A stretch of 64,000 nt of DNA from Sphingobacterium sp. UBA2700 (GTDB lineage: Bacteria; Bacteroidota; Bacteroidia; Sphingobacteriales; Sphingobacteriaceae), in assembly GCA_002354335.1 (NCBI GenBank), contig DELI01000024.1, positions 28,553-92,552 on the forward strand, given 5' to 3'. A model generated the notes under the pieces. That model did no database searches. It had not been told where the DNA came from and saw only the letters and a list, made by a program, of their open reading frames with translations. Positions 45,536 through 54,685 of this stretch are shown here, one piece after another (positions within the stretch are counted from its first letter, which is position 1; each line of letters starts with the position of its first letter). The translations under genes and the position numbers were made by a program.

Positions 45536-46609
45536 ATGAAACGTATTTTATCTATTGACGGTGGTGGTATTCGCGGCATTATCCCAGGGATGGTTGTGGT
45601 TTCATTGGAGGAACGAATCAAACGCTTTACTAACGACCCTGAGGCTCATATCGCTGACTATTTTGAATTCTTTGCGGGCACCAGTACCGGCGGCTTGCTG
45701 ATCGCCCTACTACTTTGTCCGGATGCTGAAAACAGTCATCGCCCGAAATACACAGCCAAGCAAGCCCTCGATGTTTATTTAGAGCATGGTACCGAAATAT
45801 TCACCACCAGCAGCTGGAGACGCTTCTTAAACCAGTTTGGACTGTTAGCGGAACTTTACGATGAAAAAGTGCTCGAAAAAATAGTATGTAACTATGTAGG
45901 CGATGTTAAACTCAGCCAGCTCATCAAGCCCTGTTTAATGACTGCCTACAACATCGAACTTCGAAAAAACCACCTCTTTAGGCAGCAGAAAGCAATCTCC
46001 CATGGTCCATCCCGCGACTACCTTGTGCGCGATGTATGTCGGGCGACCACTGCCGCACCCACCTATTTTTCCGTAGCGCAGATCTTTTCACTCGCCGGAA
46101 CGCGCTACCCATTGGTCGACGGCGGTGTATTTGCGCATAATCCGAGCATCTGCGCCTTGATTGAAGTGCTAAAAACCTTTCAGACCTTCAAGATAGATGA
46201 TGTACATATCCTTTCCCTAGGTACTGGTCTAGCCAAAAATGCTTACAATTACGATGACTTTAAAAAGAAGAAAGCCATCTCTATTGGACCTGCATTAGTG
46301 GATATCATGTCTAGCGGATCATCAGAATCCAACGATTTCTTCCTGAGGCAATTGTTCCGGTCTATTAAAAAGACAAACAACTACATTCGATTAGAACCAA
46401 CGAATCTCTCATCTATTGAACCCTCGCTAGATGCGGCATCAAAAACTAATATACAGAAGTTGGTTTCCTTAGCCGACAAACTGATTAGTGAAAATGAAGA
46501 CTTGCTGGATGCCTTAGCGAGAGACCTGATCGCTGATAAAGAAAATATAGAGAAGAAGGAAGAGAAACAAGGATACTCTGTTTGGAAATTCTTAAGGGAA
46601 AAACTTTAA
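45536..46609 (+). CDS. Patatin-like phospholipase
   Basis: A 357-residue cytosolic patatin-family lipase. It has the oxyanion-hole motif DGGGIRG (8-14), the nucleophile elbow GTSTG with Ser50, and the catalytic Asp195 in VDGGV. This gives a complete Ser/Asp dyad. There is no signal peptide. It would cleave acyl chains from phospholipids or similar lipids. Related patatins act as CBASS effectors, but no nucleotide cyclase is nearby, so a housekeeping or membrane-turnover role is more likely. It lies divergently just beyond the tRNA-Ser gene. Confidence 0.9.
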   Translation: MKRILSIDGGGIRGIIPGMVVVSLEERIKRFTNDPEAHIADYFEFFAGTSTGGLLIALLLCPDAENSHRPKYTAKQALDVYLEHGTEIFTTSSWRRFLNQFGLLAELYDEKVLEKIVCNYVGDVKLSQLIKPCLMTAYNIELRKNHLFRQQKAISHGPSRDYLVRDVCRATTAAPTYFSVAQIFSLAGTRYPLVDGGVFAHNPSICALIEVLKTFQTFKIDDVHILSLGTGLAKNAYNYDDFKKKKAISIGPALVDIMSSGSSESNDFFLRQLFRSIKKTNNYIRLEPTNLSSIEPSLDAASKTNIQKLVSLADKLISENEDLLDALARDLIADKENIEKKEEKQGYSVWKFLREKL

Positions 46610-46838
46610 CTCGCTAGTTTGCCTGACACTACATAATACTTTTATGTGAACTTAAGGATCTATGAAATCTATAGCAAGAATGAAACAACAGAGAAAGAGC
46701 GTTTTAAGCTTATAACAAATCTGAACAACCGCAAACGTTAACTCAATTTCTCATTACGACACTTTCCTGATAGAGCCTTTCCAAGATTTTCACTATCTTA
46801 CGGACGTCAACAAAGATCACAAAAAGACTATCTACAAC

Positions 46839-47213
46839 ATGGCAAAAACTATCGCTCTAATCGCACATGATGGTAAAAAGGCAGAAATGGTGGCCTTCGT
46901 CAAAGACCATCAGGAGGAACTCGCCAAAGCGCATTTGGTAGCAACCGGAACGACCGGCTCCTACATTCAGCAAACCGGTTTAGAAGTTGAGTTGAAACTT
47001 AGCGGTCCGAAGGGTGGTGATGCACAGATTGCGGCGATGGCTGCTGAGGGAAAAATCAATGGAATCATCTTCTTCCGCGACCCACTCGGCAAGCATCCAC
47101 ACGAACCCGATATACAAATGCTAATGCGTATCTGCGATCTATGGAACGTACCGCTAGCAACAAACCCTGCAACAGGATCACTAATTATTAAAGGACTTTT
47201 AGAATATCAATAA
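46839..47213 (+). CDS. mgsA: Methylglyoxal synthase
   Basis: A 124-residue enzyme converting dihydroxyacetone phosphate to methylglyoxal and phosphate. Family residues are present: His10 and Lys14 in AHDGKK, TGTTG (36-40) for phosphate, catalytic Asp61 in GGDAQ, Asp81 in FRDP, His88 and Asp91 in HPHEPD. It is shorter than the ~150-residue E. coli protein at both ends but complete in the core. An OsmC-family gene follows after 3 bp, suggesting co-transcription and a link to electrophile or redox stress. Confidence 0.94.
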   Translation: MAKTIALIAHDGKKAEMVAFVKDHQEELAKAHLVATGTTGSYIQQTGLEVELKLSGPKGGDAQIAAMAAEGKINGIIFFRDPLGKHPHEPDIQMLMRICDLWNVPLATNPATGSLIIKGLLEYQ

Positions 47214-47216
47214 CAT

Positions 47217-47630
47217 ATGGCAAACGAAGTACAGGTTACTATAGAGGAAGAGAATTACACAACGAAAGTAGCCTACGGCGATCTATCCATTTTAGCAGAC
47301 GAACCCCTAGATCTAGGTGGCCAAAATAAAGGCCTCACCCCTACCCAATTGCTCCTGTCCTCCATAGGCTCTTGCAAAGTTATCACCATGCGTATGTATG
47401 CAAATCGCAAGCAATGGGATGTCAAAAAAATTAACATAGACTTAAGCAGTGAGGTCGTAAAAAGCGACCTGCAACAGACGACTTACGTTAGATGTCATAT
47501 CAGCTTTGAAGGAAATCTTGATGAAGATCAGATTAAAAGACTTTATATAATCGCTGATAAATGTCCAATCCACAAGATGTTACAGCATCCAATTATCATC
47601 GAAAGTAATGTAATTGATACAACAAAATAG
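47217..47630 (+). CDS. OsmC-family protein
   Basis: A 137-residue OsmC/Ohr-like thiol peroxidase family member. Both redox cysteines expected for the family are visible: SIGSCKVITMRMYA (first Cys about 53) and ADKCPIHKML (second Cys about 117). GLTPTQLLLSS precedes the first. It probably reduces organic hydroperoxides, or handles related electrophiles, in the cytoplasm. It starts 3 bp after mgsA. Confidence 0.9.
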   Translation: MANEVQVTIEEENYTTKVAYGDLSILADEPLDLGGQNKGLTPTQLLLSSIGSCKVITMRMYANRKQWDVKKINIDLSSEVVKSDLQQTTYVRCHISFEGNLDEDQIKRLYIIADKCPIHKMLQHPIIIESNVIDTTK

Positions 47631-47651
47631 CCGGAAAATTGTTGAAGATTG

Positions 47652-47659
47652 TATATTTG
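47652..47659 (+). promoter_or_regulatory. -7 promoter box of coaA
   Basis: TATATTTG, an exact TAnnTTTG match, 23 bp before the ATG at 47682. It overlaps the TTG at 47649, which therefore cannot be the start. Confidence 0.5.
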
Positions 47660-47681
47660 CGCTCGGATAAAGAAGAACCCT

Positions 47682-48626
47682 ATGCCTTTTATTAGCGAAC
47701 ATACTTTTACCAGCCCATTCCAAAACTTTACACGCGAGGAGTGGAAACGGTTGAATGGTCAGTTGAGTAATATGCTAGCTGAAGAGGATTTAGGTGCGCT
47801 GCACGCCTTAAATGAGCCTTTAACGATGGAAGAGATCGAAGATATCTATATTCCATTGGCGCATCTCTTGGACGTACATATCAGCGAGTTTCGGGAGTTG
47901 CATCGCCGCAGCAATGACTTCTTCCGCCGCAACAACCGCAAACTTCCGTTCATCATCGGCATTGCAGGATCGGTCGCTGTCGGGAAAAGTACCACAGCGA
48001 GGGTTTTACGCAAGGTACTATCGCTATTACCGAACAAACCTAAAGTAGAACTGGTCACGACAGACGGATTCCTTTATCCCAACAAAGAACTCATACGTCG
48101 TGATATCCTCAATAGAAAAGGATTCCCTGAAAGTTATAATACCAAAGAATTGCTGCAATTTCTTTCCGATGTGAAGTCTGGAAAATCATCATTAACGGTT
48201 CCGATCTATTCCCACCTGGAATATGATGTGTTACCGCAGGATAAGATTACGATTGCACAGCCTGATATCTTGATTGTCGAAGGGATCAATGTCTTGCAGG
48301 TCAACTCGCGCAGAAATGGTGTCTTCGTATCCGACTTCTTCGATTATTCCATTTATGTAGATGCTGACGAAAAGAATATTGTAGCTTGGTACATCGATAG
48401 ATTTGAATCCTTAAGAGCCACTGCCTTTCAGAACGAGAAATCATACTTCCATAAATATGCGAACATGAGTGTAGATGAAAGCGTGGAAATGGCAACCCGC
48501 ATATGGAATGAAATCAACCGACCAAACCTACATGAAAACATCCTACCTACTCGATACCGTGCAGATCTCATCTTAAAGAAAGGTTCGCATCACTTTGTCA
48601 AGCGTGTGAAGGTTAGGAAGATTTAA
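47682..48626 (+). CDS. coaA: Type I pantothenate kinase
   Basis: A 314-residue kinase for the first step of coenzyme A synthesis. It shows the P-loop GIAGSVAVGKSTTAR, TTDGFLYPN, RKGFPESYN, the acidic VEGINVLQ and the C-terminal IWNEINRPNLHENILPTRYR. These are standard for CoaA (type I), not the type III enzyme common in many Bacteroidota. ATG at 47682 is chosen because a promoter box lies at 47652-47659. Its 3' end overlaps the convergent mscS-like gene by 14 bp. Confidence 0.96.
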   Translation: MPFISEHTFTSPFQNFTREEWKRLNGQLSNMLAEEDLGALHALNEPLTMEEIEDIYIPLAHLLDVHISEFRELHRRSNDFFRRNNRKLPFIIGIAGSVAVGKSTTARVLRKVLSLLPNKPKVELVTTDGFLYPNKELIRRDILNRKGFPESYNTKELLQFLSDVKSGKSSLTVPIYSHLEYDVLPQDKITIAQPDILIVEGINVLQVNSRRNGVFVSDFFDYSIYVDADEKNIVAWYIDRFESLRATAFQNEKSYFHKYANMSVDESVEMATRIWNEINRPNLHENILPTRYRADLILKKGSHHFVKRVKVRKI

Positions 48627-49494
48627 GTACCCTACGCTCAAATTTGATTACTTCTTTTAATATTTCGTTCTCCAACTGCCTATGCATCCGATTGCTGTTG
48701 CTTACTGCATGAAGATCTAACTTATAACGAACGAAGTCTTTTCCCAATTCAACCACCTTAAGCTGGAAATCATCGGGCTTATCACTTAAATTAGGATGCG
48801 TTGTCAAACTTACCCGTAGCGCCTCTTCCAACTCTTCCACCTCTAGCGATGCCTGCAAAGGCAGCTCAAATCGGACGGTGAACAAACTCGATTGGTGTGC
48901 CGAGAGGTTCATAAAAGTGGAAGTAAAAACCAAATTGTTGGGAACCATAATAATATCATCTTCCTCATCCTGCAACACAATATTCGCGAAGGTAATATCG
49001 ACAATTCTTCCTTTTTGATCACCCACCTTAATACGATCGCCTACAGAAAGCTGTTCGGAGAACATCACAATCAATCCGGAAATCATGTTGGTGATATAGT
49101 CGCGGAATAAAACCGCAATCGCCATCGCAACGATCGTTAAGCTCGTGATAAAATCCTTAGGATTGATACCAAAGCTGATCAATAGGGCGATCAATGCAAA
49201 AACTACATTTAATACAGCCGTCAATCTGTTTACCCCTAAAACAAAGTTCCCACGCACCGCACGCTGCTTATGTCGCGCATTATAAAGAAAGATGACTACA
49301 TAACGTATCACAGAAAGAAAGATACTTGGGATCAAGAAGCTGTAAAAGCCTCGCATGACCTGAACAAGAGTTTTTTGCTGCATTATTTCTTTACCCAGGT
49401 AGGTATCAGCGGCAATCAACCCGATCACTAAAAATATTTTTAGCAAAAAAACATATGGAAATCTAGGTTTGTTGTCTTCAGCCTGTGCAATCAT
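48613..49494 (-). CDS. Small-conductance mechanosensitive channel (MscS family)
   Basis: A 293-residue channel. Four hydrophobic helices are visible (about 12-30, 42-65, 90-110, 115-140). The pore-lining helix is IAVLFRDYITNMISGLIVMF. The beta domain follows with FSEQLSVGDRIKVGDQKGRI and DEEDDIIMVPNNLVFTS, and then the alpha/beta C-terminal domain. It releases solutes under hypo-osmotic shock. It is a lone gene convergent with coaA. Confidence 0.93.
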   Translation of the reverse strand: MIAQAEDNKPRFPYVFLLKIFLVIGLIAADTYLGKEIMQQKTLVQVMRGFYSFLIPSIFLSVIRYVVIFLYNARHKQRAVRGNFVLGVNRLTAVLNVVFALIALLISFGINPKDFITSLTIVAMAIAVLFRDYITNMISGLIVMFSEQLSVGDRIKVGDQKGRIVDITFANIVLQDEEDDIIMVPNNLVFTSTFMNLSAHQSSLFTVRFELPLQASLEVEELEEALRVSLTTHPNLSDKPDDFQLKVVELGKDFVRYKLDLHAVSNSNRMHRQLENEILKEVIKFERRVLKSS

Positions 49495-49621
49495 GCCGAT
49501 GAAGTTATTAAATTTTAACTACTGCACAAAACTGCAATCTCCACAACGACGCTATTCCGCTCAAAATCAGTAAATAAATAAAGACTAGCTCGTATTACCC
49601 CGTTTAACCCAGCAATTTAGT

Positions 49622-49653
49622 TTTCATAATTTCTTAAAAAACAATTAACTTAG
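49622..49653 (+). promoter_or_regulatory. Candidate promoter of accA
   Basis: TTTC at 49622-49625 and TAACTTAG at 49646-49653 are near matches to TTTG and TAnnTTTG at 20-bp spacing, 29 bp before the start codon. Confidence 0.35.
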
Positions 49654-49681
49654 CTTCGCCTATGTTGGCAGCTAATAGTTT

Positions 49682-50638
49682 ATGATGGAAACAACATTTG
49701 ATTTTGAAAAGCCTATCGCTGATTTACAAACTCAAATCGAAAAGGTAAAGCAAGTAGAAGAAAAAACCAAAGTAGATATGGGAGCAACAATCCGCGAACT
49801 GGAAGAAAAACTTGAACAAACTAAGCTTGAGGTGTACAACAACATGACCGGATGGCAAAAAGTGCAAATGTCACGCCATGCCGACCGCCCTCAAACTTTC
49901 GACTATATTGACCTTATCTGCGACGATTTTATTGAATTACATGGTGACCGTACAGTAAAAGACGATAAAGCTATCGTTGGTGGCTTTGCTTCTATCGCTG
50001 GGCAACCGGTAATGGTAATTGGACATCAGAAAGGTAAAAACACGAAAGAGCGTCAATTCCGTAACTTCGGAATGGCAAACCCTGAAGGCTATCGCAAGGC
50101 TTTACGCTTGATGAAGATGGCAGAGAAGTTCAACAAACCTATCGTTACATTAATTGATACGATGGGTGCTTATCCAGGACTAGAAGCTGAAGAGCGCGGT
50201 CAAGGTGAAGCAATCGCTAGAAACCTACTGGAGATGTCGGTGCTTAAAGTGCCGGTAATCTGTATCGTAATTGGCGAAGGTGCATCAGGTGGAGCTTTGG
50301 GTATTGGTATCGGCGACCGCGTATACATGTTGCAAAACACTTGGTATTCGGTAATCTCTCCAGAGTCTTGTTCATCGATTCTATGGAGAAGCTGGGACCA
50401 CAAGGAACGCGCTGCTGAAGCCTTAAAACTAACGGCTGAAGATATGCTAGGCAATGGATTGATCGATGGCATCATCGCTGAACCCCTAGGTGGAGCACAC
50501 CAAGACCCAGAAACGACAGCAATCAATGTTAAAAACAGAATCCTTGAGGATTTAGCAGTATTACTGCAAAAAGATAAAGACGCCCTAGTCGCTGAACGAA
50601 TTGATAAGTTCAGTAAAATGGGAGTTGTAAATGAATAA
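49682..50638 (+). CDS. accA: Acetyl-CoA carboxylase carboxyltransferase subunit alpha
   Basis: A 318-residue subunit of the carboxyltransferase that makes malonyl-CoA for fatty-acid synthesis. A coiled N-terminus (about 10-50) is followed by the crotonase-like domain. The latter shows [74 protein letters not shown] and [14 protein letters not shown]. Length and motifs are standard. A doubled ATG (49682/49685) makes the start ambiguous by one codon. A strong terminator follows. The beta subunit (accD) is not in this window. Confidence 0.97.
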   Translation: MMETTFDFEKPIADLQTQIEKVKQVEEKTKVDMGATIRELEEKLEQTKLEVYNNMTGWQKVQMSRHADRPQTFDYIDLICDDFIELHGDRTVKDDKAIVGGFASIAGQPVMVIGHQKGKNTKERQFRNFGMANPEGYRKALRLMKMAEKFNKPIVTLIDTMGAYPGLEAEERGQGEAIARNLLEMSVLKVPVICIVIGEGASGGALGIGIGDRVYMLQNTWYSVISPESCSSILWRSWDHKERAAEALKLTAEDMLGNGLIDGIIAEPLGGAHQDPETTAINVKNRILEDLAVLLQKDKDALVAERIDKFSKMGVVNE

Positions 50639-50640
50639 GG

Positions 50641-50672
50641 GAAAGCGTCTGAAAAGACGCTTTCTTTTATTT
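50641..50672 (+). terminator. Intrinsic terminator of accA
   Basis: A perfect 10-bp stem (GAAAGCGTCT / AGACGCTTTC) with loop GAAA, then TTTTATTT, immediately after the accA stop. Confidence 0.9.
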
Positions 50673-50762
50673 AGGAGACCCCATTACGTTACGCTGCCCT
50701 GTATAACTGGAACCCTTTAGTGAGAGGGCTCTAGGCATTGGCGTTATATATAGCGCCTAAAA

Positions 50763-52100
50763 TCAATTTCCTTTGTATGGAATTGGATCTACTAATTTAA
50801 ATCGCAGTTGCTTTTGTTCGCCCGCTCTCTCAACGACCAAATTGATCAGGTCGCCGTCTTTGTGCTGTAGTTTATGCAACAGGTCCTTGAGTTTCATATT
50901 TTCGGTCTTCTTTCCGTTTATCTTTATCAGCACATCATCTTTCAGTACCCCTGCCCTTTCTGCGGGCGAATCCTTTCGTACCCCCGCAACCACATAAACC
51001 GGCAATAATTTAAACTCGTATTTCAATACCTGCGATTGCCAAGCTGTTACCCCGCCATTAGGATCATCTTTGTCGCGTCCTCCAATGCTGGTCGGGACTT
51101 CGCGCTGCGCCCATACCAAGCCATCATGCTTGACTTCCATGCCGCTCATATTGAATTCAAATGGCTTCCCGAAATTCTTATTCGGCTTTAAATATATCTC
51201 CTCCCCCTGATAATTCAAAATCACATGGAAGTGGCGCAACACCTGACTCCCTACAGATCCGATCCGGCTTTCCGCTAACCTAGCCGCGTGGACGGCATTG
51301 GAATCCGGATAAGAAACAATAGGTTGTTTTATCTGAAAGCCAGCCCAGTCGAATCCGGCTATCCGATTTCGCTTGCCATAGATCTCTCCATTAAAGCCAC
51401 GACCGATAAATTCATAGACGCTAGGTTCTTTCACTTGAAAAGAATCCAGAACGAAGGGAAAAATCAGTAGCCCATCTGAATTGCCCATATCAATCAGCAT
51501 CTTAGCATGCTCCATTCGATTATCAGCTAAACGGATATCCACTTCCGTATAAGGCCGATCGCGTTCCAAGCGAATAGGAAGTCGCGTAAATTTTCTACTG
51601 ATTTTTTCCGGAAAGTTTTGCGGGTCGTATAAGCTAATCCTGTTCTTGATGTAGTCAATCTTCAGCACAAACTGCTGAATAAAGCGTGCTCCTAATATTC
51701 CATTAACGGGCATGCCGATGTGGCTGGAGATATCGAGCTCATCGCCATTGATGACAAATACATTGTGCGACGAATCCCGCAAGGTGCCGCCGATCTCCAA
51801 ATCATTTGCAATGGCCATAATCCCTTCTACCCCATCCTCAATACCAATTCCAGAAAACTTCACCCGATGCACATTGTCAAGCGGAACAGTGTCCTGCTTC
51901 CCCGCAAATAGGATCGTCTCCTTGACCCCCGTATCCAACAGAAAGGAAAGCGAAACACCATTTAACTTGACAGGAACGATGATAAGATTGCCCACCAACT
52001 CAAAATCAAGATGCCGCTTCTTTGTTAAAAAAGAAAACTCGGATTGCCCATGAGCATAAAAACTCAGTAAGCACATACAAAGAAGTGCAATCAATCTCAT
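50763..52100 (-). CDS. Retropepsin-like aspartic protease with PDZ domain
   Basis: A 445-residue exported protein. A signal peptide (1-18, RLIALLCMCLLSFYAHG) precedes two aspartyl-protease-like halves. The first has the active-site FLLDTGVKETILF (about 54-66). The second has MLIDMGNSDGLLIF, where DMG replaces DTG. A PDZ domain (about 350-435) shows VRKDSPAERAGVLKDDVLIK. This layout matches the periplasmic PDZ-aspartyl proteases common in Bacteroidota. The substrate is unknown. Repeat-rich DNA lies directly upstream. Confidence 0.88.
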   Translation of the reverse strand: MRLIALLCMCLLSFYAHGQSEFSFLTKKRHLDFELVGNLIIVPVKLNGVSLSFLLDTGVKETILFAGKQDTVPLDNVHRVKFSGIGIEDGVEGIMAIANDLEIGGTLRDSSHNVFVINGDELDISSHIGMPVNGILGARFIQQFVLKIDYIKNRISLYDPQNFPEKISRKFTRLPIRLERDRPYTEVDIRLADNRMEHAKMLIDMGNSDGLLIFPFVLDSFQVKEPSVYEFIGRGFNGEIYGKRNRIAGFDWAGFQIKQPIVSYPDSNAVHAARLAESRIGSVGSQVLRHFHVILNYQGEEIYLKPNKNFGKPFEFNMSGMEVKHDGLVWAQREVPTSIGGRDKDDPNGGVTAWQSQVLKYEFKLLPVYVVAGVRKDSPAERAGVLKDDVLIKINGKKTENMKLKDLLHKLQHKDGDLINLVVERAGEQKQLRFKLVDPIPYKGN

Positions 52101-52349
52101 TTATAAATGGCTATGAGTCTAATTTAAGGAAAAAGATTGGTTTCGTATTAGATGTGAGACATTAGATTTTAGATATTAGAGTATGTCTGGAACAGAAAAA
52201 AAAGGATGATAGGATTAGGGTATTGTCTTTGAACCAGGAAAAAAAGGATTTTAGGATTGGCAGGATCGTGTTAATCTTTTCATCATTTTTTTCCTGGTTC
52301 AAGACATCTTGTCGGAACAAGAGAATAGCTACCTTGACTTTCCTTCTGC

Positions 52350-52445
52350 TTAAAACCCTTGTAAAGCCCTTTCACTCCCCTTATATAACCCTACCAAACC
52401 CGCTCGCAAAGGGTTATGATATAGGTCAGCAAGGGATGAGAAAAA
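52350..52445. repeat. Dispersed hairpin repeat, copy C
   Basis: Shares CTTAAAACCCTTGTAAAG, CCCTTTCA, CCGCT and AAAGGGTTATGATATAGG with copy B at the same spacing, with a weaker stem. Confidence 0.65.
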
Positions 52446-52647
52446 GTAATCAATAAATAATCATCAGTCTTGATCCTGATTATCTCTGCATCCTTCCTTT
52501 CTTGGTTCAGGAATAGTATTTAGTAGTTAGTACTTAGTATAAAGACCTATGCTGGCCATTCACACGCCATACCCAATCCGGCCAATCCTTGCATCCTTCC
52601 TTTCCTCAAAGATAAAACCCTACTCCAAGTACGAATAAGCGCCAAAT

Positions 52648-52670
52648 AAAAAAGGCGCCTATTCGGCGCC
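52648..52670 (-). terminator. GGCGCC hairpin terminator of the isomerase gene
   Basis: On the minus strand GGCGCC-GAATA-GGCGCC is followed by TTTTTT, 38 bp after the isomerase stop. A near copy lies at 56326-56352. Confidence 0.7.
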
Positions 52671-52707
52671 ATACTCTAATGTCTCACATCTAATATCTCA
52701 CATCTAA

Positions 52708-53568
52708 TTAAACCGCACTTAACACCCCTCTAAAATATCCTACCGATTCAGCAAGGCCGGCAAGCGGATCTTTCATGTCTTTTTCAAACTCTAGACTGCA
52801 CGATCCTTGATAATTAATTTTCAAAAGGCCTTTTACAAATGCTGGAATATCGATTACGCCGCGTCCTAGTTCACATGTTTTTCCTTCGGCGGTTGCGGAG
52901 GTTACATTTTTAAGGTGCAGGTCAAAAATGCGGTCTTTATAGCGAAGTAAATCTTTCAAAGGGTCTTGTCCGTCGCGCATATTGTGTCCCATGTCGAAGC
53001 ACATACCCACGTTTTTATCTAGCGATTTGATATTATTCCAGATGACCGTTGCATTGGGGTAGATTTTATCTTCCGGACCGTGGTTATGAATTGCATAACG
53101 AATATTTGTTTCTTTACATTTCTGAGAAACATAAGGTAGATCTTTAATTTCAGGAATGCCCACAATCAGATCAACCCCTACCCGTTTTGCATAATCGAAT
53201 GCTTTATCGATATCTTGAGTTGACTTCGTATAAATTGGTCCGACGGCATAGCCTTTTACATTGGCATCTGCTAACTTTTTATGAAATGCAGCAATCTGTT
53301 CGGCAGAACTATCGAAAGGTAGGTGGAAATCTTTGATACACAAGTATCGAACGTTCATCCGCTTCATCATGGCTAATGATTGTTCTAAATTAAAATGTAC
53401 AAAGCTGTATCCTGCGATACCAAGTTTCAGTCTGTCTTGTTTGTTTATGGTAGATTGCTCTGCCGCATTTGCCGTATTGCTAAATAAAGATGGAGCCGTA
53501 ATAAGCGCTGTGCCAGCTAAAAAAGACTGTTGTAAAAACTGTCGCCTTGAGGCAGAATTATTTTTCAT
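52708..53568 (-). CDS. Tat-exported sugar phosphate isomerase/epimerase-like protein
   Basis: A 286-residue TIM-barrel protein of the xylose-isomerase-like/AP-endonuclease-2 superfamily. The ATG at 53568 begins a twin-arginine signal (SRRQFLQQSFLAGTALI), while the longer frame to 53625 adds unrelated residues before it. Barrel landmarks are LCIKDFHLPF, YAIHNHGPEDK, MCFDMGHNMRDG, FDLHLKNVT and GSCSLEFEKD, with His/Asp/Glu metal ligands in place. It probably acts in the periplasm on a sugar or inositol derivative. The substrate is unknown. Confidence 0.88.
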   Translation of the reverse strand: MKNNSASRRQFLQQSFLAGTALITAPSLFSNTANAAEQSTINKQDRLKLGIAGYSFVHFNLEQSLAMMKRMNVRYLCIKDFHLPFDSSAEQIAAFHKKLADANVKGYAVGPIYTKSTQDIDKAFDYAKRVGVDLIVGIPEIKDLPYVSQKCKETNIRYAIHNHGPEDKIYPNATVIWNNIKSLDKNVGMCFDMGHNMRDGQDPLKDLLRYKDRIFDLHLKNVTSATAEGKTCELGRGVIDIPAFVKGLLKINYQGSCSLEFEKDMKDPLAGLAESVGYFRGVLSAV

Positions 53569-53641
53569 TGATGTAGGTTTATGTTGTATAAACCTAAATA
53601 TAGGGATAAGTGAATTTAATCGCAAATTCCGGCAATTCGAC

Positions 53642-54682
53642 CTACAATATTTTTATATATAATATTTGCTTTTCAACCACAAACTTGCTCGCACTAGCAA
53701 TATCAATACAGGTACCTCTACAAGTGATCCAATAACCCCTACAAATGCCTGCGGCGAATGAACCAAATACTGCAACCGACACTGCGATTGCTAGCTCAAA
53801 ATTATTTCCAGTAGCTGTAAATGCTATCGATGCGTTCTTATCATATGGGATTTTTAAGGATTTGTTGATGAAGAAGCTCGCGAAAAACATCAATACAAAA
53901 TAGATGACTAAGGGTACTGCAATCTTTAAAACATCCAATGGCAACTCCACAATTTTATCTCCTTTCAGACTAAACATTAAAACGATGGTAAAGAGCAGAG
54001 CGAATAGAGTGATGGGTGATATTTTCGGTACAAATTTTCTATTATACCATTCAACGCCTTTCAACCGAACCAAAATAAATCGGCTTAGAAAGCCAGCAAA
54101 GAAAGGAATACCCAAGTATACCAATATACTTTCTGTGATCTCTTTCATGGACACGCTGACATTGAAATTAGCCAACCCAAACTTGCTAGGCAGGAAATTG
54201 ATAAAAAGCCATACCAATCCGCCGTAGCTCAGAATTTGAAAAATACTGTTTAGAGCCACTAATAAAGCTGTGTATTCTCGATTAGCTTTTGCTAAGTCAC
54301 TCCAAACGATAACCATGGCAATACACCGTGCTAATCCAATTAATATTAAGCCCGTCATATAGTCGGGTTCATCTCGTAGAAATAAGACCGCCAACCCAAA
54401 CATCAATGTCGTGCCGACTACCCAATTCAATAGTAAGGATATTGCGATTACCTTTTTGTCCTTTAGCGCTTTAGGCAATAAAGAATAATCTACCTTCGCT
54501 AATGGAGGGTACATCATCAAGATTAACCCTAAGGCTAGTGGAATATTTGTACTGCCTACGTTCCAACTATCGGTTATATGGGAAATGTTTGGGAAGAAAT
54601 TTCCAATACTTACGCCAATAGCCATGGCAAGAAAGATCCATAGAGTGAGGTAGCGATCTAGAAACTTTAATTTGGGTTGCAT
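53642..54682 (-). pseudogene. ACR3-family arsenite efflux transporter, frameshifted near its 3' end
   Basis: An ACR3/ArsB-type arsenite permease with about nine or ten hydrophobic helices (LMMYPPLAKVDYSLLPKALK, GLARCIAMVIVWSDLA, TGNNFELAIAVSVAVFG). The current frame runs past VFG into a non-hydrophobic tail (FAAGICRGYWITCRG...). The shifted frame from about 53763 reads VHSPQAFVGVIGSLVEVPVL and continues ILLVRASLWLKSKYYI to a stop at 53653-53655. That is the normal last helix of the family. A net loss of 2 bp (GGTGTTCAT to GGTTCAT) near 53760-53765 explains it. It is the last gene of the ars operon. It could be a real lesion or a sequencing error. Confidence 0.85.
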
Positions 54683-54685
54683 AAC

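Larger units (their letters stand above)
52101..52707. repeat. Composite repeat element, 607-bp region
   Basis: Outer inverted arms lie at 52148-52185 (TTAGATGTGAGACATTAG...AGAGTATG) and 52670-52707 (CATACTCTAAT...CACATCTAA). Inside, in order, are a palindrome 52226-52305 (GTCTTTGAACCAGGAAAA...), hairpin copy C (52350-52445), a right arm TCCTTCCTTTCTTGGTTCAG, the AGTTAG arm 52513-52551, a further TCCTTCCTTTCC piece, and a GGCGCC terminator hairpin. No coding frame is plausible. The right outer arm ends exactly at the stop codon of the isomerase gene. Confidence 0.75.

Noticed and set aside
45536..46609. Patatin as a CBASS (CapV) defence effector
   Set aside because: No CD-NTase, Cap2 or Cap3 gene nearby; neighbours are tRNA-Ser and methylglyoxal synthase.
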